NCBI GenBank assembly: GCA_023015935.1 | Contig: JALKAY010000001.1 | Location: 124,874-188,873 of the forward strand | Direction of reading: 5' to 3' | From: Flavobacteriaceae bacterium F08102 | Lineage (GTDB): Bacteria > Bacteroidota > Bacteroidia > Flavobacteriales > Flavobacteriaceae | DNA length: 64,000 bases | Shown: positions 1 through 8,947 of the stretch, piece by piece | Layout: each line of letters starts with the position of its first letter | Position numbering within the stretch: position 1 is the stretch's first letter | Program-made: the position numbers and the translations under genes | The notes under the pieces: model-generated | The model's input: only the letters and a program-made list of their open reading frames with translations | Database searches by the model: none | Told to the model about the DNA's origin: nothing

Positions 1-1177
1 AGGCAAACTGCTTTTTCTGTATTTGAGTTATATATTCATTAGCATCGCAATTTTAACAAAAGGTCCCGTTGCCTTGTTGTTTATTTTTGGCTATATCATT
101 CCTGCAAAAATAATATTTAAAAGATCGTGGCGCTTGAGTATCCATCATGTTCTGGGAATTATCTTCTGTTTAATCATTAGTGCTAGCTGGTATGTATCCG
201 TAATTATAGAAAATCCTAAACTCTTGGATTACTTTATTAAAAAGCAACTTATTTCACGGATGACTAAAGCCTCTTTTAACCGGGCTAAACCCTTTTGGTA
301 TTATCTACCCATACTCATTGGCCTGCTCTTTCCTTGGTGGTTAAGTACGCTTCCTAATTTCAAAAAAAAACTTAAATCAATCAAGGAAAGCTCAACGGAA
401 AATAAGCTTTTACTTACTTCAAGTCTTGTTATGATTGTGCTATTTTCAATATTCACAACTAAACTCATTTTATATATCCTCCCTATGTTTTGGATGATCT
501 CTATTTTTATAGCAAGTCAACTAGCCCGTATTTCTACCTGCAATCGCACTATTCTATCAAAAAGTTATCTCGTACTACTGACTTGTATTTCTCTAGGATT
601 ATTTATCATTTGGATTATAGAACCAACATTTATTCATATTTCTATCTTGGGAGTGATGATTGCATTCACCGTTAATGCTGGTAGCTTTATGGTATACTAT
701 TTTATTAATTCAAACCAAGTCATTAAACCAGCTGCCATGGCCAGCGCATTCAGTATATCGCTGCTCCTTATCTCTGCCAAAACATTGAGTGAAAACTCAT
801 CCCTGATTAATTCTACCAAGGATATGGTCCATTTTATAGACCATACCTCAATAGATTCAACGAAAACCATTTTGGTATATGACTATTTATTGAGCTCCAT
901 TCCAATGTATACAAGCGATTTACAAATTACCCTAAAATACAAACACAACACTACGGCTCGTGAAACCCTATTTGAAAATGATCAGACTTATCGGGATCAT
1001 CTATGGGATATAAATGAACCCGCTATAATTCCCAAAATTGATTCAATCTCCCAAAAACCAAACACCTTTTTAATGGTGCGAAATAGCTCAAAATTAGCTC
1101 CAGAACTCAGCTTCCTAAAACACAATTTCAACAAGACGAAGCACTATCCAAAATGGACCATTTATTACCATAGGTAA
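1..1177 (+). CDS. ArnT/PMT-like membrane glycosyltransferase, 3' part
   Basis: The frame is open from the first bases of the window, so the true start lies outside; about 392 residues are visible. The visible part begins in a hydrophobic segment followed by LTKGPVALL, a motif typical of GT-C fold transferases of the ArnT/PMT family, which move a sugar from a polyprenyl-phosphate donor to lipid A or protein on the periplasmic face. At least seven further hydrophobic segments follow, then a hydrophilic tail of about 120 residues that would be periplasmic. The catalytic acidic N-terminal loop is not in the window, so substrate and activity cannot be judged. Confidence 0.7.
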   Translation, partial: GKLLFLYLSYIFISIAILTKGPVALLFIFGYIIPAKIIFKRSWRLSIHHVLGIIFCLIISASWYVSVIIENPKLLDYFIKKQLISRMTKASFNRAKPFWYYLPILIGLLFPWWLSTLPNFKKKLKSIKESSTENKLLLTSSLVMIVLFSIFTTKLILYILPMFWMISIFIASQLARISTCNRTILSKSYLVLLTCISLGLFIIWIIEPTFIHISILGVMIAFTVNAGSFMVYYFINSNQVIKPAAMASAFSISLLLISAKTLSENSSLINSTKDMVHFIDHTSIDSTKTILVYDYLLSSIPMYTSDLQITLKYKHNTTARETLFENDQTYRDHLWDINEPAIIPKIDSISQKPNTFLMVRNSSKLAPELSFLKHNFNKTKHYPKWTIYYHR

Positions 1178-1364
1178 GCAAATACTACCCGCTGCACTAG
1201 TTTAAATCGATCCCCCTAGTCGCAATTCCAAATCATCCTTTGATACTTCTCGATCAACGGTGCTTAATTCGATAAGTTTTGTTATTTTTATCCGTCAACA
1301 GTAAACATTGGTATCCCTGTTCTAGTTCAATTCACTGAGCAAAATCCATTAAATTGTTGGTGCT

Positions 1365-1378
1365 GTACAAATTCGTAC
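1365..1378. promoter_or_regulatory. 14-bp palindrome upstream of the Crp/Fnr gene
   Basis: GTACAAATTCGTAC has 5-4-5 geometry with one mismatch and lies about 60 bp before the start of the regulator. The half-site differs from the GTAAC boxes found elsewhere in the window, so autoregulation by the same protein is only a guess. The rest of 1178-1432 shows no gene and no clear -7 element. Confidence 0.3.
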
Positions 1379-1432
1379 AAATCATTTTTTTGATAGAATA
1401 AACAGACCCATTAAATAGCCGAATATCTCTAT

Positions 1433-2068
1433 ATGAATTTACAAGAATTAAAATCGAGTTATGGACACATATTCGAAGCTGCATTAATCAATGAGATTAT
1501 GCAATCAGGTACCTATAAGGAAATCCCCGAAGGCCAAACCATGATGGAGATAGGTGACTATATTAAAACGATGCCATTAATTATCTCTGGAGCCATTAAA
1601 ATCTTAAGAGAAGATAGCGAGGGGGATGAATTACTGTTGTACTATTTAGAAAAAGGAGACACCTGTTCTATCACCATGTCGTGTTGTTTGGGTCAACAAC
1701 GAAGTGAAATTAGAGCCATCGCAGAAATGGATACCCAATTGATTTTGGTTCCAGTGGGTAAAATGGAAGAATGGACAAAAACCTATAAATCGTGGAGAAA
1801 TTTCGTTTTTGAAAGTTATCACAATCGAATTAATGAATTGCTTAGCACTTTAGACAAAGTTGTATTTAACCAAATGGATCAACGACTTATCCAATATTTA
1901 AAAGAAAAAGTAAGAATCAATAAAAGCACTATAGTAAAAAATACGCATCAAGAAATTGCCTATGATCTCTATACGTCGAGAGTTGTCATTTCGCGACTTT
2001 TAAAAAAATTAGAGCAAATGGGGAAAATTGAACTTCACAGAAGTTATGTGAAAATCATAGAATTATAG
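1433..2068 (+). CDS. Crp/Fnr family transcriptional regulator
   Basis: A 211-residue protein with an N-terminal cyclic-nucleotide-binding-type beta roll (about 25-115), a long dimer helix, and a C-terminal winged helix (about 150-211). The recognition helix contains ISRLL, matching the Ser and Arg that FNR uses for DNA contact, but the preceding FNR Glu is replaced by Val. This fits a half-site other than TTGAT. All three cysteines (C78, C84, C85) cluster in the ligand-pocket region; FNR-type N-terminal iron-sulfur cysteines are absent. The 3' neighbour is a rhodanese, and GTAAC-N4-GTTAC palindromes precede sulfur-related genes. I infer that it activates those promoters in response to a thiol-reactive or sulfur signal; the effector is unknown. 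Confidence 0.85.
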   Translation: MNLQELKSSYGHIFEAALINEIMQSGTYKEIPEGQTMMEIGDYIKTMPLIISGAIKILREDSEGDELLLYYLEKGDTCSITMSCCLGQQRSEIRAIAEMDTQLILVPVGKMEEWTKTYKSWRNFVFESYHNRINELLSTLDKVVFNQMDQRLIQYLKEKVRINKSTIVKNTHQEIAYDLYTSRVVISRLLKKLEQMGKIELHRSYVKIIEL

Positions 2069-2075
2069 TCAAAGT

Positions 2076-2120
2076 GTAACTTAAGATACTGTAGATATAC
2101 GATCATTCACATTACTTTTG
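2076..2120 (+). promoter_or_regulatory. GTAAC-box plus -7 element of the rhodanese promoter
   Basis: The palindrome GTAACTTAAGATAC (2076-2089) is followed by TACTTTTG (2113-2120), a perfect Bacteroidota -7 element. Their centres are 34 bp apart. No TTG occurs at the -33 position, as expected for an activator-dependent promoter. The same arrangement recurs at 10076 and 11807. Confidence 0.65.
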
Positions 2121-2258
2121 TGGTGATAAAATTTTACAAGAGGTACAAGGTGGCCCATCCAACAAAACAAATCCGCATACAATAAATGTAAGGACGGCAA
2201 CTTATCATCAAAAAAACGTGAATAAAGACACTATTAATGAATTAAAAACCACTATTCT

Positions 2259-2627
2259 ATGAAAAAAATTATCTTATTATTAATCACCTTTTTCTGTCTC
2301 GGTATCGAGGCAAATGCACAAGAAAACGAACGGATTACCTTACTAGATGTAGCTACCTTTAAAGACTCAACACAATACAAAAACGTACAGTTGGTAGATG
2401 TAAGAACCGCAAAGGAATTTAATGCGGGTAATATTAAAGGGTCTGTAAATATTGATTATTACCAACAAGATACGTTTAAAACCAGTGTTGAAAAATTAGA
2501 TAAGTCAAAGCCCGTTTACCTGTATTGCCGGTCTGGAGGTAGAAGTCATAAAGCTGCCGTTCAACTTGAAAAACTCGGATTTACTAAAATTTATGATTTA
2601 AAAGGAGGATATCTCGGTTGGAAATAA
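2259..2627 (+). CDS. Secreted single-domain rhodanese
   Basis: A 122-residue protein with a signal peptide (cleavage near residue 20, ending ANAQ) and one rhodanese domain. The VDVRTAKEF motif and the active-site loop YCRSGGRS with catalytic C90 are present, so it should form a cysteine persulfide and transfer sulfane sulfur in the periplasm. It follows the Crp/Fnr gene by about 190 bp with its own promoter containing a GTAAC palindrome. Single-domain rhodaneses often accompany sulfide oxidation or polysulfide handling, consistent with the flavoprotein at 10135. The sulfur donor and acceptor cannot be told from sequence. Confidence 0.88.
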   Translation: MKKIILLLITFFCLGIEANAQENERITLLDVATFKDSTQYKNVQLVDVRTAKEFNAGNIKGSVNIDYYQQDTFKTSVEKLDKSKPVYLYCRSGGRSHKAAVQLEKLGFTKIYDLKGGYLGWK

Positions 2628-2713
2628 ATAATCCGATGCATAGATAACCTATCGAAAACTGTTAAATCACACCAATAACTAGCAGATAATAAAAAGGTGT
2701 AAACTATTTTTTA

Positions 2714-2751
2714 TACCTTTACTAACCATTTGGTTAAACTATTTGGTTAAA
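2714..2751 (+). promoter_or_regulatory. TetR gene promoter and autoregulatory operator
   Basis: TACCTTTA (2714-2721, one mismatch to the -7 consensus) is followed at once by the palindrome TAACCA-TT-TGGTTA (2723-2736). ATTTGGTTAAA occurs twice as a direct repeat (2728-2738 and 2741-2751), ending at the ATG. A repressor bound here would cover the transcription start, which fits TetR autorepression. Confidence 0.5.
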
Positions 2752-3366
2752 ATGAAAAAAAAGAGAGATAAAAATACGGAAGAGCAAATTTTAGAAGCTG
2801 CAAAACACATCTTTCAGGCGAAGGGAATGGATGGAGCACGTATGCAAGAAATAGCAGACAAAGCCAACATAAATAAAGCGATGCTTCATTACTATTTTCG
2901 AAATAAAAAAATGCTTTTTGACGCTGTATTTAAACAAGCTTTTTCTTTAATAGCCCCTCCATTAAACAGCATATTAAACGACGATTCATCTATTGAAGAA
3001 AAGATTCGAAACTTCACATCGAATTATACAACTTTTATGATGAAGCACCCTTATTTACCTAATTTCATCGTTCAAGAGCTCAATAGAAATGGTGACTTTA
3101 TCCAAAAGCTAAAGCAAGCAACTGGATTTCCAAACTTGGATAAATTTAAAACACAAGTAGATAAGGAGGTCCTTTTAGGCAAGTTAAAACCGATAGATTC
3201 TGATCAACTTTTTGTCAATATTATAGCGCTGAATGTATTTCCCTTTTTAGGAAAACCATTAATTAAAATTTTCACAAACAAAGACGACAAAGCTTACGAA
3301 GATTTCATAGAGAGTCGCAAAATTGAAGTCGCCAACTTTATCATCAATTCTATAAAAAGCGTATAA
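2752..3366 (+). CDS. TetR/AcrR family transcriptional regulator
   Basis: 204 residues from the ATG; a TTG three codons earlier is open but would lie inside the likely operator. The N-terminal helix-turn-helix is clear (about 8-55, including ADKANINKAMLHYYFRNK). The C-terminal ligand domain is variable and gives no inducer. It is the first gene of an exporter operon (TolC, adaptor, OsmC, ABC ATPases and permeases) and stops 1 base before the TolC start. By position it resembles the TetR gene heading the E. coli ybhGFSR cluster and most likely represses the operon until an exported compound binds. Confidence 0.88.
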   Translation: MKKKRDKNTEEQILEAAKHIFQAKGMDGARMQEIADKANINKAMLHYYFRNKKMLFDAVFKQAFSLIAPPLNSILNDDSSIEEKIRNFTSNYTTFMMKHPYLPNFIVQELNRNGDFIQKLKQATGFPNLDKFKTQVDKEVLLGKLKPIDSDQLFVNIIALNVFPFLGKPLIKIFTNKDDKAYEDFIESRKIEVANFIINSIKSV

Positions 3367-3367
3367 A

Positions 3368-4621
3368 ATGAAACAACGGCTCCTCATTTTACTATTTTTT
3401 AATACAATTCCAAGCTTTTCACAACAATCGATAACGCTTGAGCAATGTTACGAGCTAGCAAATGTACATTATCCAATTGCCAAACAAACCCAATTACTAG
3501 AAACGCAACACCAACTCGAAGCTGCGATTATTTCAAAAACAAGCTTACCACAAATCAATCTGAATGCACAAGCCACGTACCAGTCAGATGTTATCGAAAT
3601 CCCTATTCCGAATACCTCCATTGACCCGCTTCATAAAGATCAGTATCGCGCTACACTATCCATCAACCAACTTATATTTAATGGAGGAGCAACGAAATCT
3701 TCCTTACACGTAAAAGCCACCCAACTTCAGGCCTCACAAAAACAAGTGGAAGTCAGCCTTTACGCACTAAAACAACAAATTAATCAACACTATTTCTCCA
3801 TTTTATTAGCACAAGAGCTAAAAAAATTACTCGAAACCAAAGCATTCGAACTCAACGCCAAACTCAAAGAAGTACAATCAGCAGTAACATATGGAACGCT
3901 ATTGGCCATTTCTGAAAAGGTTTTAAAAGCAGAATTACTGAAAATTAACCAGCAAATTCTCGAAGTCGACAATACGAAAACCACGCTCATTGAAACACTT
4001 TCATCAATTATTGGACTATCCTTACCCACCTCAACTCACTTTGAGAATCAATTCATTGCCCCCTCCTTAAACAACGAACTTCAAAGGCCTGAACTCGAAT
4101 TATTCGAACTCAAAAAAGACGAAATTGAACAACGAAGATCACTACTTGCAACAGAAAATTCACCTAAAATCATAGGATTCGCAACTACAGGTTATGGCAA
4201 TCCGGGTCTTAATATGCTCGACAATACATTTCAGCCATTCTATACCGTTGGCGTTAAAGTATACTGGAATGTATTTGACTGGAATTCCAACAAAAAAAAG
4301 CGCGAATCACTATCGATCAATAAAGACTTGATTGAAACTGAAGCAGAAGTATTTAAATTAACAACCTCCATAGCGCTACATCAGCAACAAAAGGAAATAG
4401 AAAAAATTAATGCCTTAATCACCGCTGATAACAACATTATCAAACTTCGCCAAGAAGTTCTTCAGGCGACAAATTCACAACTCAAAAATGGCATCATCAC
4501 AGCTTCCGCCTATCTTACCGAACTCACCAATTTATACGAAGCTGAAAACACTTTGATAAAACACAAAATTCAATTACAACTCGCAAAAGCAAATTACAAC
4601 GTACTAAAGGGACACCAATGA
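3368..4621 (+). CDS. TolC family outer membrane efflux protein
   Basis: 417 residues with a signal peptide ending SFSQ and the alternating helical/beta-strand pattern of outer membrane efflux channels (two repeats, long coiled helices rich in Gln, Lys and Glu). It would form the trimeric exit duct for the ABC exporter encoded downstream. The ATG of the next gene overlaps its stop (ATGA at 4618), which suggests translational coupling to the adaptor. Confidence 0.88.
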   Translation: MKQRLLILLFFNTIPSFSQQSITLEQCYELANVHYPIAKQTQLLETQHQLEAAIISKTSLPQINLNAQATYQSDVIEIPIPNTSIDPLHKDQYRATLSINQLIFNGGATKSSLHVKATQLQASQKQVEVSLYALKQQINQHYFSILLAQELKKLLETKAFELNAKLKEVQSAVTYGTLLAISEKVLKAELLKINQQILEVDNTKTTLIETLSSIIGLSLPTSTHFENQFIAPSLNNELQRPELELFELKKDEIEQRRSLLATENSPKIIGFATTGYGNPGLNMLDNTFQPFYTVGVKVYWNVFDWNSNKKKRESLSINKDLIETEAEVFKLTTSIALHQQQKEIEKINALITADNNIIKLRQEVLQATNSQLKNGIITASAYLTELTNLYEAENTLIKHKIQLQLAKANYNVLKGHQ

Positions 4622-5526
4622 AAAACTACACGTACATATTAGGAATAAGCATAATTTTTACAAGTCTATTTTCCTGTGGAAACGACCTTGAAAAGGCCGA
4701 CGGATACGGAAATTTTGAAGCTACGGAAATAACGATTTCGGCTGAAAACAACGGAAAATTAATGCAATTAGACATCAATGAAGGAGATCAACTTAAAATA
4801 GGTCAATTTATAGGCTATATCGACACCATCCCATTGGCACTTAAACGTGAACAATTAGCCATTTCTAAAACCGTAATAAATTCAAAATCCAAAGGCGTTT
4901 TATCACAGATCAATGTTTTAAAAACCAAATTAAAAACAGCTAACATCCAGAGAGCACGAATTGAAAACCTAATAAAAGATCATGCTGGAACCCAAAAACA
5001 ATTAGATGATGTAACAGGAGAAATTGAGGTGATTAAAAGCCAAATAAGAAGTGTAGAAATCCAAAATTCACCAGTGGTCAACGAATTAAAAAGCATTGAT
5101 ATTCAGTTAAAAGAAATTGATGATCAAATCCAAAAAAATAAAATCATCAATCCTATAAATGGAACCGTTTTAACCAAATATGCAGAAGCAAATGAAATTG
5201 TATCCTTTGGAAAACCACTCTATAAAATCGCCGACTTAAGCACCATGCTGTTACGGGTTTATCTAAGTGAACCCCAATTAGCAAGTGTAAAACTCGGGCA
5301 AGAAGTGACGGTTAAAATTGATGACCATGACGAAATGAAATCGTACAAAGGTACGATAAGTTGGATAGCGTCTGAAGCAGAATTCACGCCAAAAATAATT
5401 CAAACGAAGGAAGAACGTGTGGCCTTAGTTTATGCTGTAAAAATAACGGTTGTGAATGATGGAAGTTTAAAAATTGGTATGCCCTCAGAAATGTGGATAA
5501 CAAATGATCCGAAAACAGCTACTTAA
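4618..5526 (+). CDS. HlyD-like periplasmic adaptor lipoprotein of ABC exporter
   Basis: 302 residues. The N-terminus has a lipoprotein signal with lipobox SLFSC, so it should be anchored to a membrane. A short biotinyl-lipoyl half (GKLMQLDINEGDQLKIGQ), a coiled-coil hairpin (about 85-170) and a beta-barrel domain follow, the order of MacA/YbhG adaptors. It bridges the inner-membrane permeases and TolC. It overlaps the TolC gene by 4 bases and is followed by 181 noncoding bases before OsmC. Confidence 0.85.
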   Translation: MKNYTYILGISIIFTSLFSCGNDLEKADGYGNFEATEITISAENNGKLMQLDINEGDQLKIGQFIGYIDTIPLALKREQLAISKTVINSKSKGVLSQINVLKTKLKTANIQRARIENLIKDHAGTQKQLDDVTGEIEVIKSQIRSVEIQNSPVVNELKSIDIQLKEIDDQIQKNKIINPINGTVLTKYAEANEIVSFGKPLYKIADLSTMLLRVYLSEPQLASVKLGQEVTVKIDDHDEMKSYKGTISWIASEAEFTPKIIQTKEERVALVYAVKITVVNDGSLKIGMPSEMWITNDPKTAT

Positions 5527-5575
5527 AATTGAACTATGTACAGAAGCACTCATAACAATTAACAAAGTTGCCGAG

Positions 5576-5589
5576 AACCTTTAAAGGTT
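5576..5589. promoter_or_regulatory. Perfect 14-bp palindrome AACCTTTAAAGGTT
   Basis: A perfect inverted repeat inside the exporter operon, between the adaptor and OsmC genes. It has no loop and no T-run, so it is more likely a protein site than a terminator. Its binder is unknown. Confidence 0.25.
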
Positions 5590-5636
5590 TAAAAAGCTCT
5601 TAGAAAAAGAAAACAATTAACAATACTATATAAAAG

Positions 5637-5650
5637 TAACCAACTGTTTC
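5637..5650. promoter_or_regulatory. Possible second TetR operator
   Basis: TAACCA-AC-TGTTTC matches the operator at 2723-2736 (TAACCA-TT-TGGTTA) at 10 of the 12 arm positions. It lies about 58 bp upstream of the OsmC start. It could give the OsmC-ABC half of the operon its own TetR-controlled promoter, although I see no good -7 element. Confidence 0.35.
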
Positions 5651-5707
5651 AAAAATACGTGAAGAATTATTTCCCTATATTCAATAAAACATTAAAGATA
5701 AATTAAA

Positions 5708-6166
5708 ATGGAAAAACATAATTACAACGTCAACATTCATTGGACGCAAGATCGTAAAGGAATGATGTGTTCACCAGAGATACAAAAAAAAGAATCAAAC
5801 GAAGCAAACTGTATAGAGGTGGCTACACCACCAGAATTTGACCGCGGAATTCCAAATATTTGGACACCAGAACATTTATTTACTGCAGCCGTCAGCAGCT
5901 GTTTAATGACCACTTTTTTGGCTATTGCCGAATATTCCAAATTAGAATTCGTCAGTTTTAATTGTCGATCAAAAGGCATTTTAGAAAAAGTAGATGGCAA
6001 GTACAAAATTAGCGAGGTGCATTTGTTTCCAGAAGTAGTCATTTTAGACGAGTCGAAACGAGAACGGGCTGAACGCATCTTAGAAAAATCAGAAAAAGCC
6101 TGTTTAATTTCAAATTCTATTACCTCCAAAGTCACAATGAAAACTAAAATTAGTATTAAAAACTAA
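5708..6166 (+). CDS. OsmC family (per)sulfide/peroxide-reactive protein
   Basis: 152 residues with the OsmC/Ohr fold pattern and its two conserved cysteines, C65 (AVSSCLMTTF) and C132 (SEKACLISNS). OsmC proteins reduce organic hydroperoxides, and some family members act on persulfides, through such cysteine pairs in the cytoplasm. It sits between the adaptor and the first ATPase of the ABC exporter, 6 bases before the latter, so it belongs to the TetR operon. Its presence suggests that the exported or inducing compounds are thiol-reactive. Confidence 0.85.
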   Translation: MEKHNYNVNIHWTQDRKGMMCSPEIQKKESNEANCIEVATPPEFDRGIPNIWTPEHLFTAAVSSCLMTTFLAIAEYSKLEFVSFNCRSKGILEKVDGKYKISEVHLFPEVVILDESKRERAERILEKSEKACLISNSITSKVTMKTKISIKN

Positions 6167-6172
6167 TAAGAA

Positions 6173-7078
6173 ATGCGTATTTCTGTAAGTCACATAAGCA
6201 AATCGTACAAACAGGTAAAAGCGTTGCACGATATTTCCTTTGAGGTAAAACCCAATGAGATTTTTGGCCTTATTGGACCTGATGGTGCTGGTAAAACCAC
6301 ATTATTTCGGATTTTAACAACACTCCTATTTCCTGATAAAGGCAATGCAACAGTTGCTGATTTTGATGTGATTACAGAGTATAAACAAATTAGAAACAGC
6401 GTTGGGTATATGCCTGGAAAATTTTCTCTCTATCAAGATTTAACCGTTGAAGAAAACTTAACTTTTTTTGCAACAATCTTTGGAACAACCATCGAAGAAA
6501 ACTACGACTTGATCAAAGATATTTATATTCAAATAGCTCCTTTTAAAGACCGTCGTGCGGGCAAATTATCTGGGGGTATGAAGCAAAAACTAGCTTTGTG
6601 TTGTGCTTTAATTCACAAACCTAAAGTGCTGTTTTTAGATGAACCAACAACAGGCGTTGACCCCGTATCCAGAAAAGAATTTTGGGAAATGTTGAAGCGG
6701 CTACAACAAAAAAACATTACTATTTTGGTATCCACACCCTATATGGATGAAGCTTCCTTATGCGATCGGATTGCCCTCATTCAAGATGGAAAAATACTAG
6801 AAATCGATACCCCTGAGGCCATTGTAAACCAATATCCAAAACAAATTTACAACATTCGTGCCAATAAGATGTATCAACTTATCCAATATGTAAAAGCCTA
6901 TGAATTTAATCACAGTGTGTATCCTTTTGGAACCTACGTGCATTACACAGATCGTAGGCCTGATTTTAACCCAGAAGATTTAAAAAGGTACTTAGCATCA
7001 AAAAATATTTTCGATGTAGAAATTAAAAAAACAGAAGCAACCATTGAAGATACTTTTATGGAATTAGCAAGAAAATGA
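6173..7078 (+). CDS. ABC exporter ATPase 1 (YbhF N-half type)
   Basis: 301 residues. Walker A is GPDGAGKTT, the signature is LSGGMKQKL and Walker B is VLFLDEPTTGVDP. The switch-loop His is replaced by Pro (STPYMDEA). E. coli YbhF fuses two ATPase domains, and this protein resembles the N-terminal one. It overlaps the next gene by 4 bases (ATGA). With ATPase 2 it should form a heterodimer with one consensus and one degenerate ATP site. Confidence 0.88.
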   Translation: MRISVSHISKSYKQVKALHDISFEVKPNEIFGLIGPDGAGKTTLFRILTTLLFPDKGNATVADFDVITEYKQIRNSVGYMPGKFSLYQDLTVEENLTFFATIFGTTIEENYDLIKDIYIQIAPFKDRRAGKLSGGMKQKLALCCALIHKPKVLFLDEPTTGVDPVSRKEFWEMLKRLQQKNITILVSTPYMDEASLCDRIALIQDGKILEIDTPEAIVNQYPKQIYNIRANKMYQLIQYVKAYEFNHSVYPFGTYVHYTDRRPDFNPEDLKRYLASKNIFDVEIKKTEATIEDTFMELARK

Positions 7079-7803
7079 ATACGAAAAACGTCATACAAGT
7101 AGAAGGTCTAACCAAAATGTTTGGTGATTTTACAGCAGTAAACTCGCTCACTTTTAATGTCGGTAAAGGCGAAATCTTTGGCTTTTTAGGTGCGAATGGC
7201 GCAGGAAAAACAACCGCTATGAAAATGCTAATAGGCATTTCTACGCCGACATCTGGCAAAGCCTATGTTGCTGGTTTTAACGTATTCACACAAGCAGAAG
7301 ACATCAAAAAAAACATTGGCTATATGAGTCAGAAGTTTGCGTTGTATGACGATTTAACAGTTAAAGAGAATATTACTTTTTTTGGCGGTATATACGGATT
7401 ATCCAGAAAAATAATCAAAGAAAAATCAGCCGTTTTAATTACAGAATTAGGTCTGGAAAAAGTAGCTAACACCTTTGTTGGATCACTCCCTATAGGCTGG
7501 AAACAAAAATTATCTTTTTCGGTGTCTTTACTTCATGACCCTACAATTGTGTTTTTAGACGAGCCTACAGGAGGAGTAGATCCAATTACTCGGCGACAAT
7601 TTTGGGAAATGATTTACAAAGCCGCAAATCAAGGCACAACCGTTTTTGTAACCACACATTATATGGATGAAGCAGAATATTGTGATAGAGTATCCATCAT
7701 GGTTAATGGAAAAATTGAAGCCTTAGACACCCCTAAAAAACTAAAAGAACAATTCAGTACAAATACAATAAATGATGTATTTTTAAAGCTAGCCAGGGGA
7801 TGA
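7075..7803 (+). CDS. ABC exporter ATPase 2 (YbhF C-half type)
   Basis: 242 residues. Walker A GANGAGKTT, Walker B IVFLDEPTGGVDP and the switch His (TTHYMDEA) are intact. The signature LSGGQ is degenerate (SLPIGWKQKL), as in the C-terminal half of YbhF. ATPase 1 supplies the good signature, so the pair should have one active composite site. Start and stop overlap both neighbours by 4 bases, indicating tight coupling with ATPase 1 and the first permease. Confidence 0.88.
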   Translation: MNTKNVIQVEGLTKMFGDFTAVNSLTFNVGKGEIFGFLGANGAGKTTAMKMLIGISTPTSGKAYVAGFNVFTQAEDIKKNIGYMSQKFALYDDLTVKENITFFGGIYGLSRKIIKEKSAVLITELGLEKVANTFVGSLPIGWKQKLSFSVSLLHDPTIVFLDEPTGGVDPITRRQFWEMIYKAANQGTTVFVTTHYMDEAEYCDRVSIMVNGKIEALDTPKKLKEQFSTNTINDVFLKLARG

Positions 7804-8906
7804 AAAGGTTCGTTGGTTTCATTAAAAAAGAATTCTACCATATACTTAGAGATAGACGATCGTTGTTTATACTCTTCGGAATGCCAATTGCACAAATATT
7901 ACTTTTTGGTTTTGCCATAACCAATGAAATCAACAATGTAGACATTGCGATCTTAGACCATTCAAACGATTCAACGACCGAAGAAATAATCCATAAAATT
8001 TCAGCATCAGAATATTTCAGTATCAAACAAATGATTACGAAGGAATCAGATATTGCTGCTGTTTTTCAAAAAGGACAAGTAAAAGCCGTTTTAAATTTTG
8101 AAAAAGATTTTGGACAAAACCTAATTAAAGACCACAAAGCAACCATTCAAATTTTAACAGATGCCACAGACCCAAATACGGCAAATACCATTAGCAATTA
8201 TGTAAATTCTATCCTTCAAGGATACCAAAAGGAAGTAAACAAAGAGGTAGTCATTTTATATCAAATAGTACCCCAGACACGCATGGTGTACAATCCAGAA
8301 CTAAAAAGTGTATACATGTTTGTTCCGGGCGTGATGACAATTATTTTGATGTTGGTCTCTGCAATGATGACTTCTATATCAATTACGCGAGAAAAGGAAT
8401 TAGGAACTATGGAAATTCTTTTAGTTTCACCGTTAAAACCAATTCAGGTAATTATTGGTAAGGTATTTCCGTACATTTTCCTATCTATCATTAACGCAGT
8501 AGTCATTGTCTTATTAAGCATTTTTATCTTTAATATGCCCGTTCAAGGAAGTTTGTTTTTATTGGCTTTAGAAAGCATCCTTTTTATTATCAACGCATTG
8601 GCTTTAGGCATTTTAATTTCAACTATTTCAGCCACCCAACAAACCGCCATGATGATTTCCTTAATGGGATTGATGCTTCCTGTGATTTTATTATCTGGCT
8701 TTATTTTCCCGATATCGAGTATGCCATTTCCTTTGCAGGTGATTAGCAATATCATTCCTGCCAAATGGTTTATCATCATCATTAAAGGCATTATGCTAAA
8801 AGGTGTTGGCTTACAATTTATATGGAAAGAAACCCTGATTCTATTGGGAATGACCATATTCTTTATCGCATTAAGCGTAAAGAAATATAAAATAAGATTA
8901 GCGTGA
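7800..8906 (+). CDS. ABC-2 type permease 1 (YbhS/YbhR-like)
   Basis: 368 residues: one N-terminal membrane segment, a periplasmic domain of about 130 residues, then five membrane segments, the usual layout of ABC-2 drug exporters. The motif TREKELGTMEILLVSPLKP is typical of the family. It pairs with the permease at 8948 to make the membrane channel for the two ATPases. The substrate is not evident from sequence. Confidence 0.88.
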   Translation: MKRFVGFIKKEFYHILRDRRSLFILFGMPIAQILLFGFAITNEINNVDIAILDHSNDSTTEEIIHKISASEYFSIKQMITKESDIAAVFQKGQVKAVLNFEKDFGQNLIKDHKATIQILTDATDPNTANTISNYVNSILQGYQKEVNKEVVILYQIVPQTRMVYNPELKSVYMFVPGVMTIILMLVSAMMTSISITREKELGTMEILLVSPLKPIQVIIGKVFPYIFLSIINAVVIVLLSIFIFNMPVQGSLFLLALESILFIINALALGILISTISATQQTAMMISLMGLMLPVILLSGFIFPISSMPFPLQVISNIIPAKWFIIIIKGIMLKGVGLQFIWKETLILLGMTIFFIALSVKKYKIRLA

Positions 8907-8927
8907 AAGAATCGACAAAGATTCTTT
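8906..8927 (+). other. Intercistronic hairpin between the two permeases
   Basis: AAAGAATC and GATTCTTT flank a 6-base loop directly after the first permease stop. There is no long T-run, so it may be a processing or stability element rather than a full terminator. Confidence 0.35.
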
Positions 8928-8947
8928 CTTTCGACGTGTGAAATTCT

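Noticed and set aside
23-1177. A TTG start at position 23 for the first gene
   Set aside because: The frame is open to the window edge and the protein would lack most of its family length.
5636-5649. GTAAC half-site before osmC
   Set aside because: The second arm does not match and there is no -7 element at the fixed distance; it fits the TetR operator better.
5737-6135. Open frame antisense to osmC, and similar antisense frames across RND, ABC and AsmA genes
   Set aside because: They are shadows of strongly coding sequence on the other strand, without motifs of their own.
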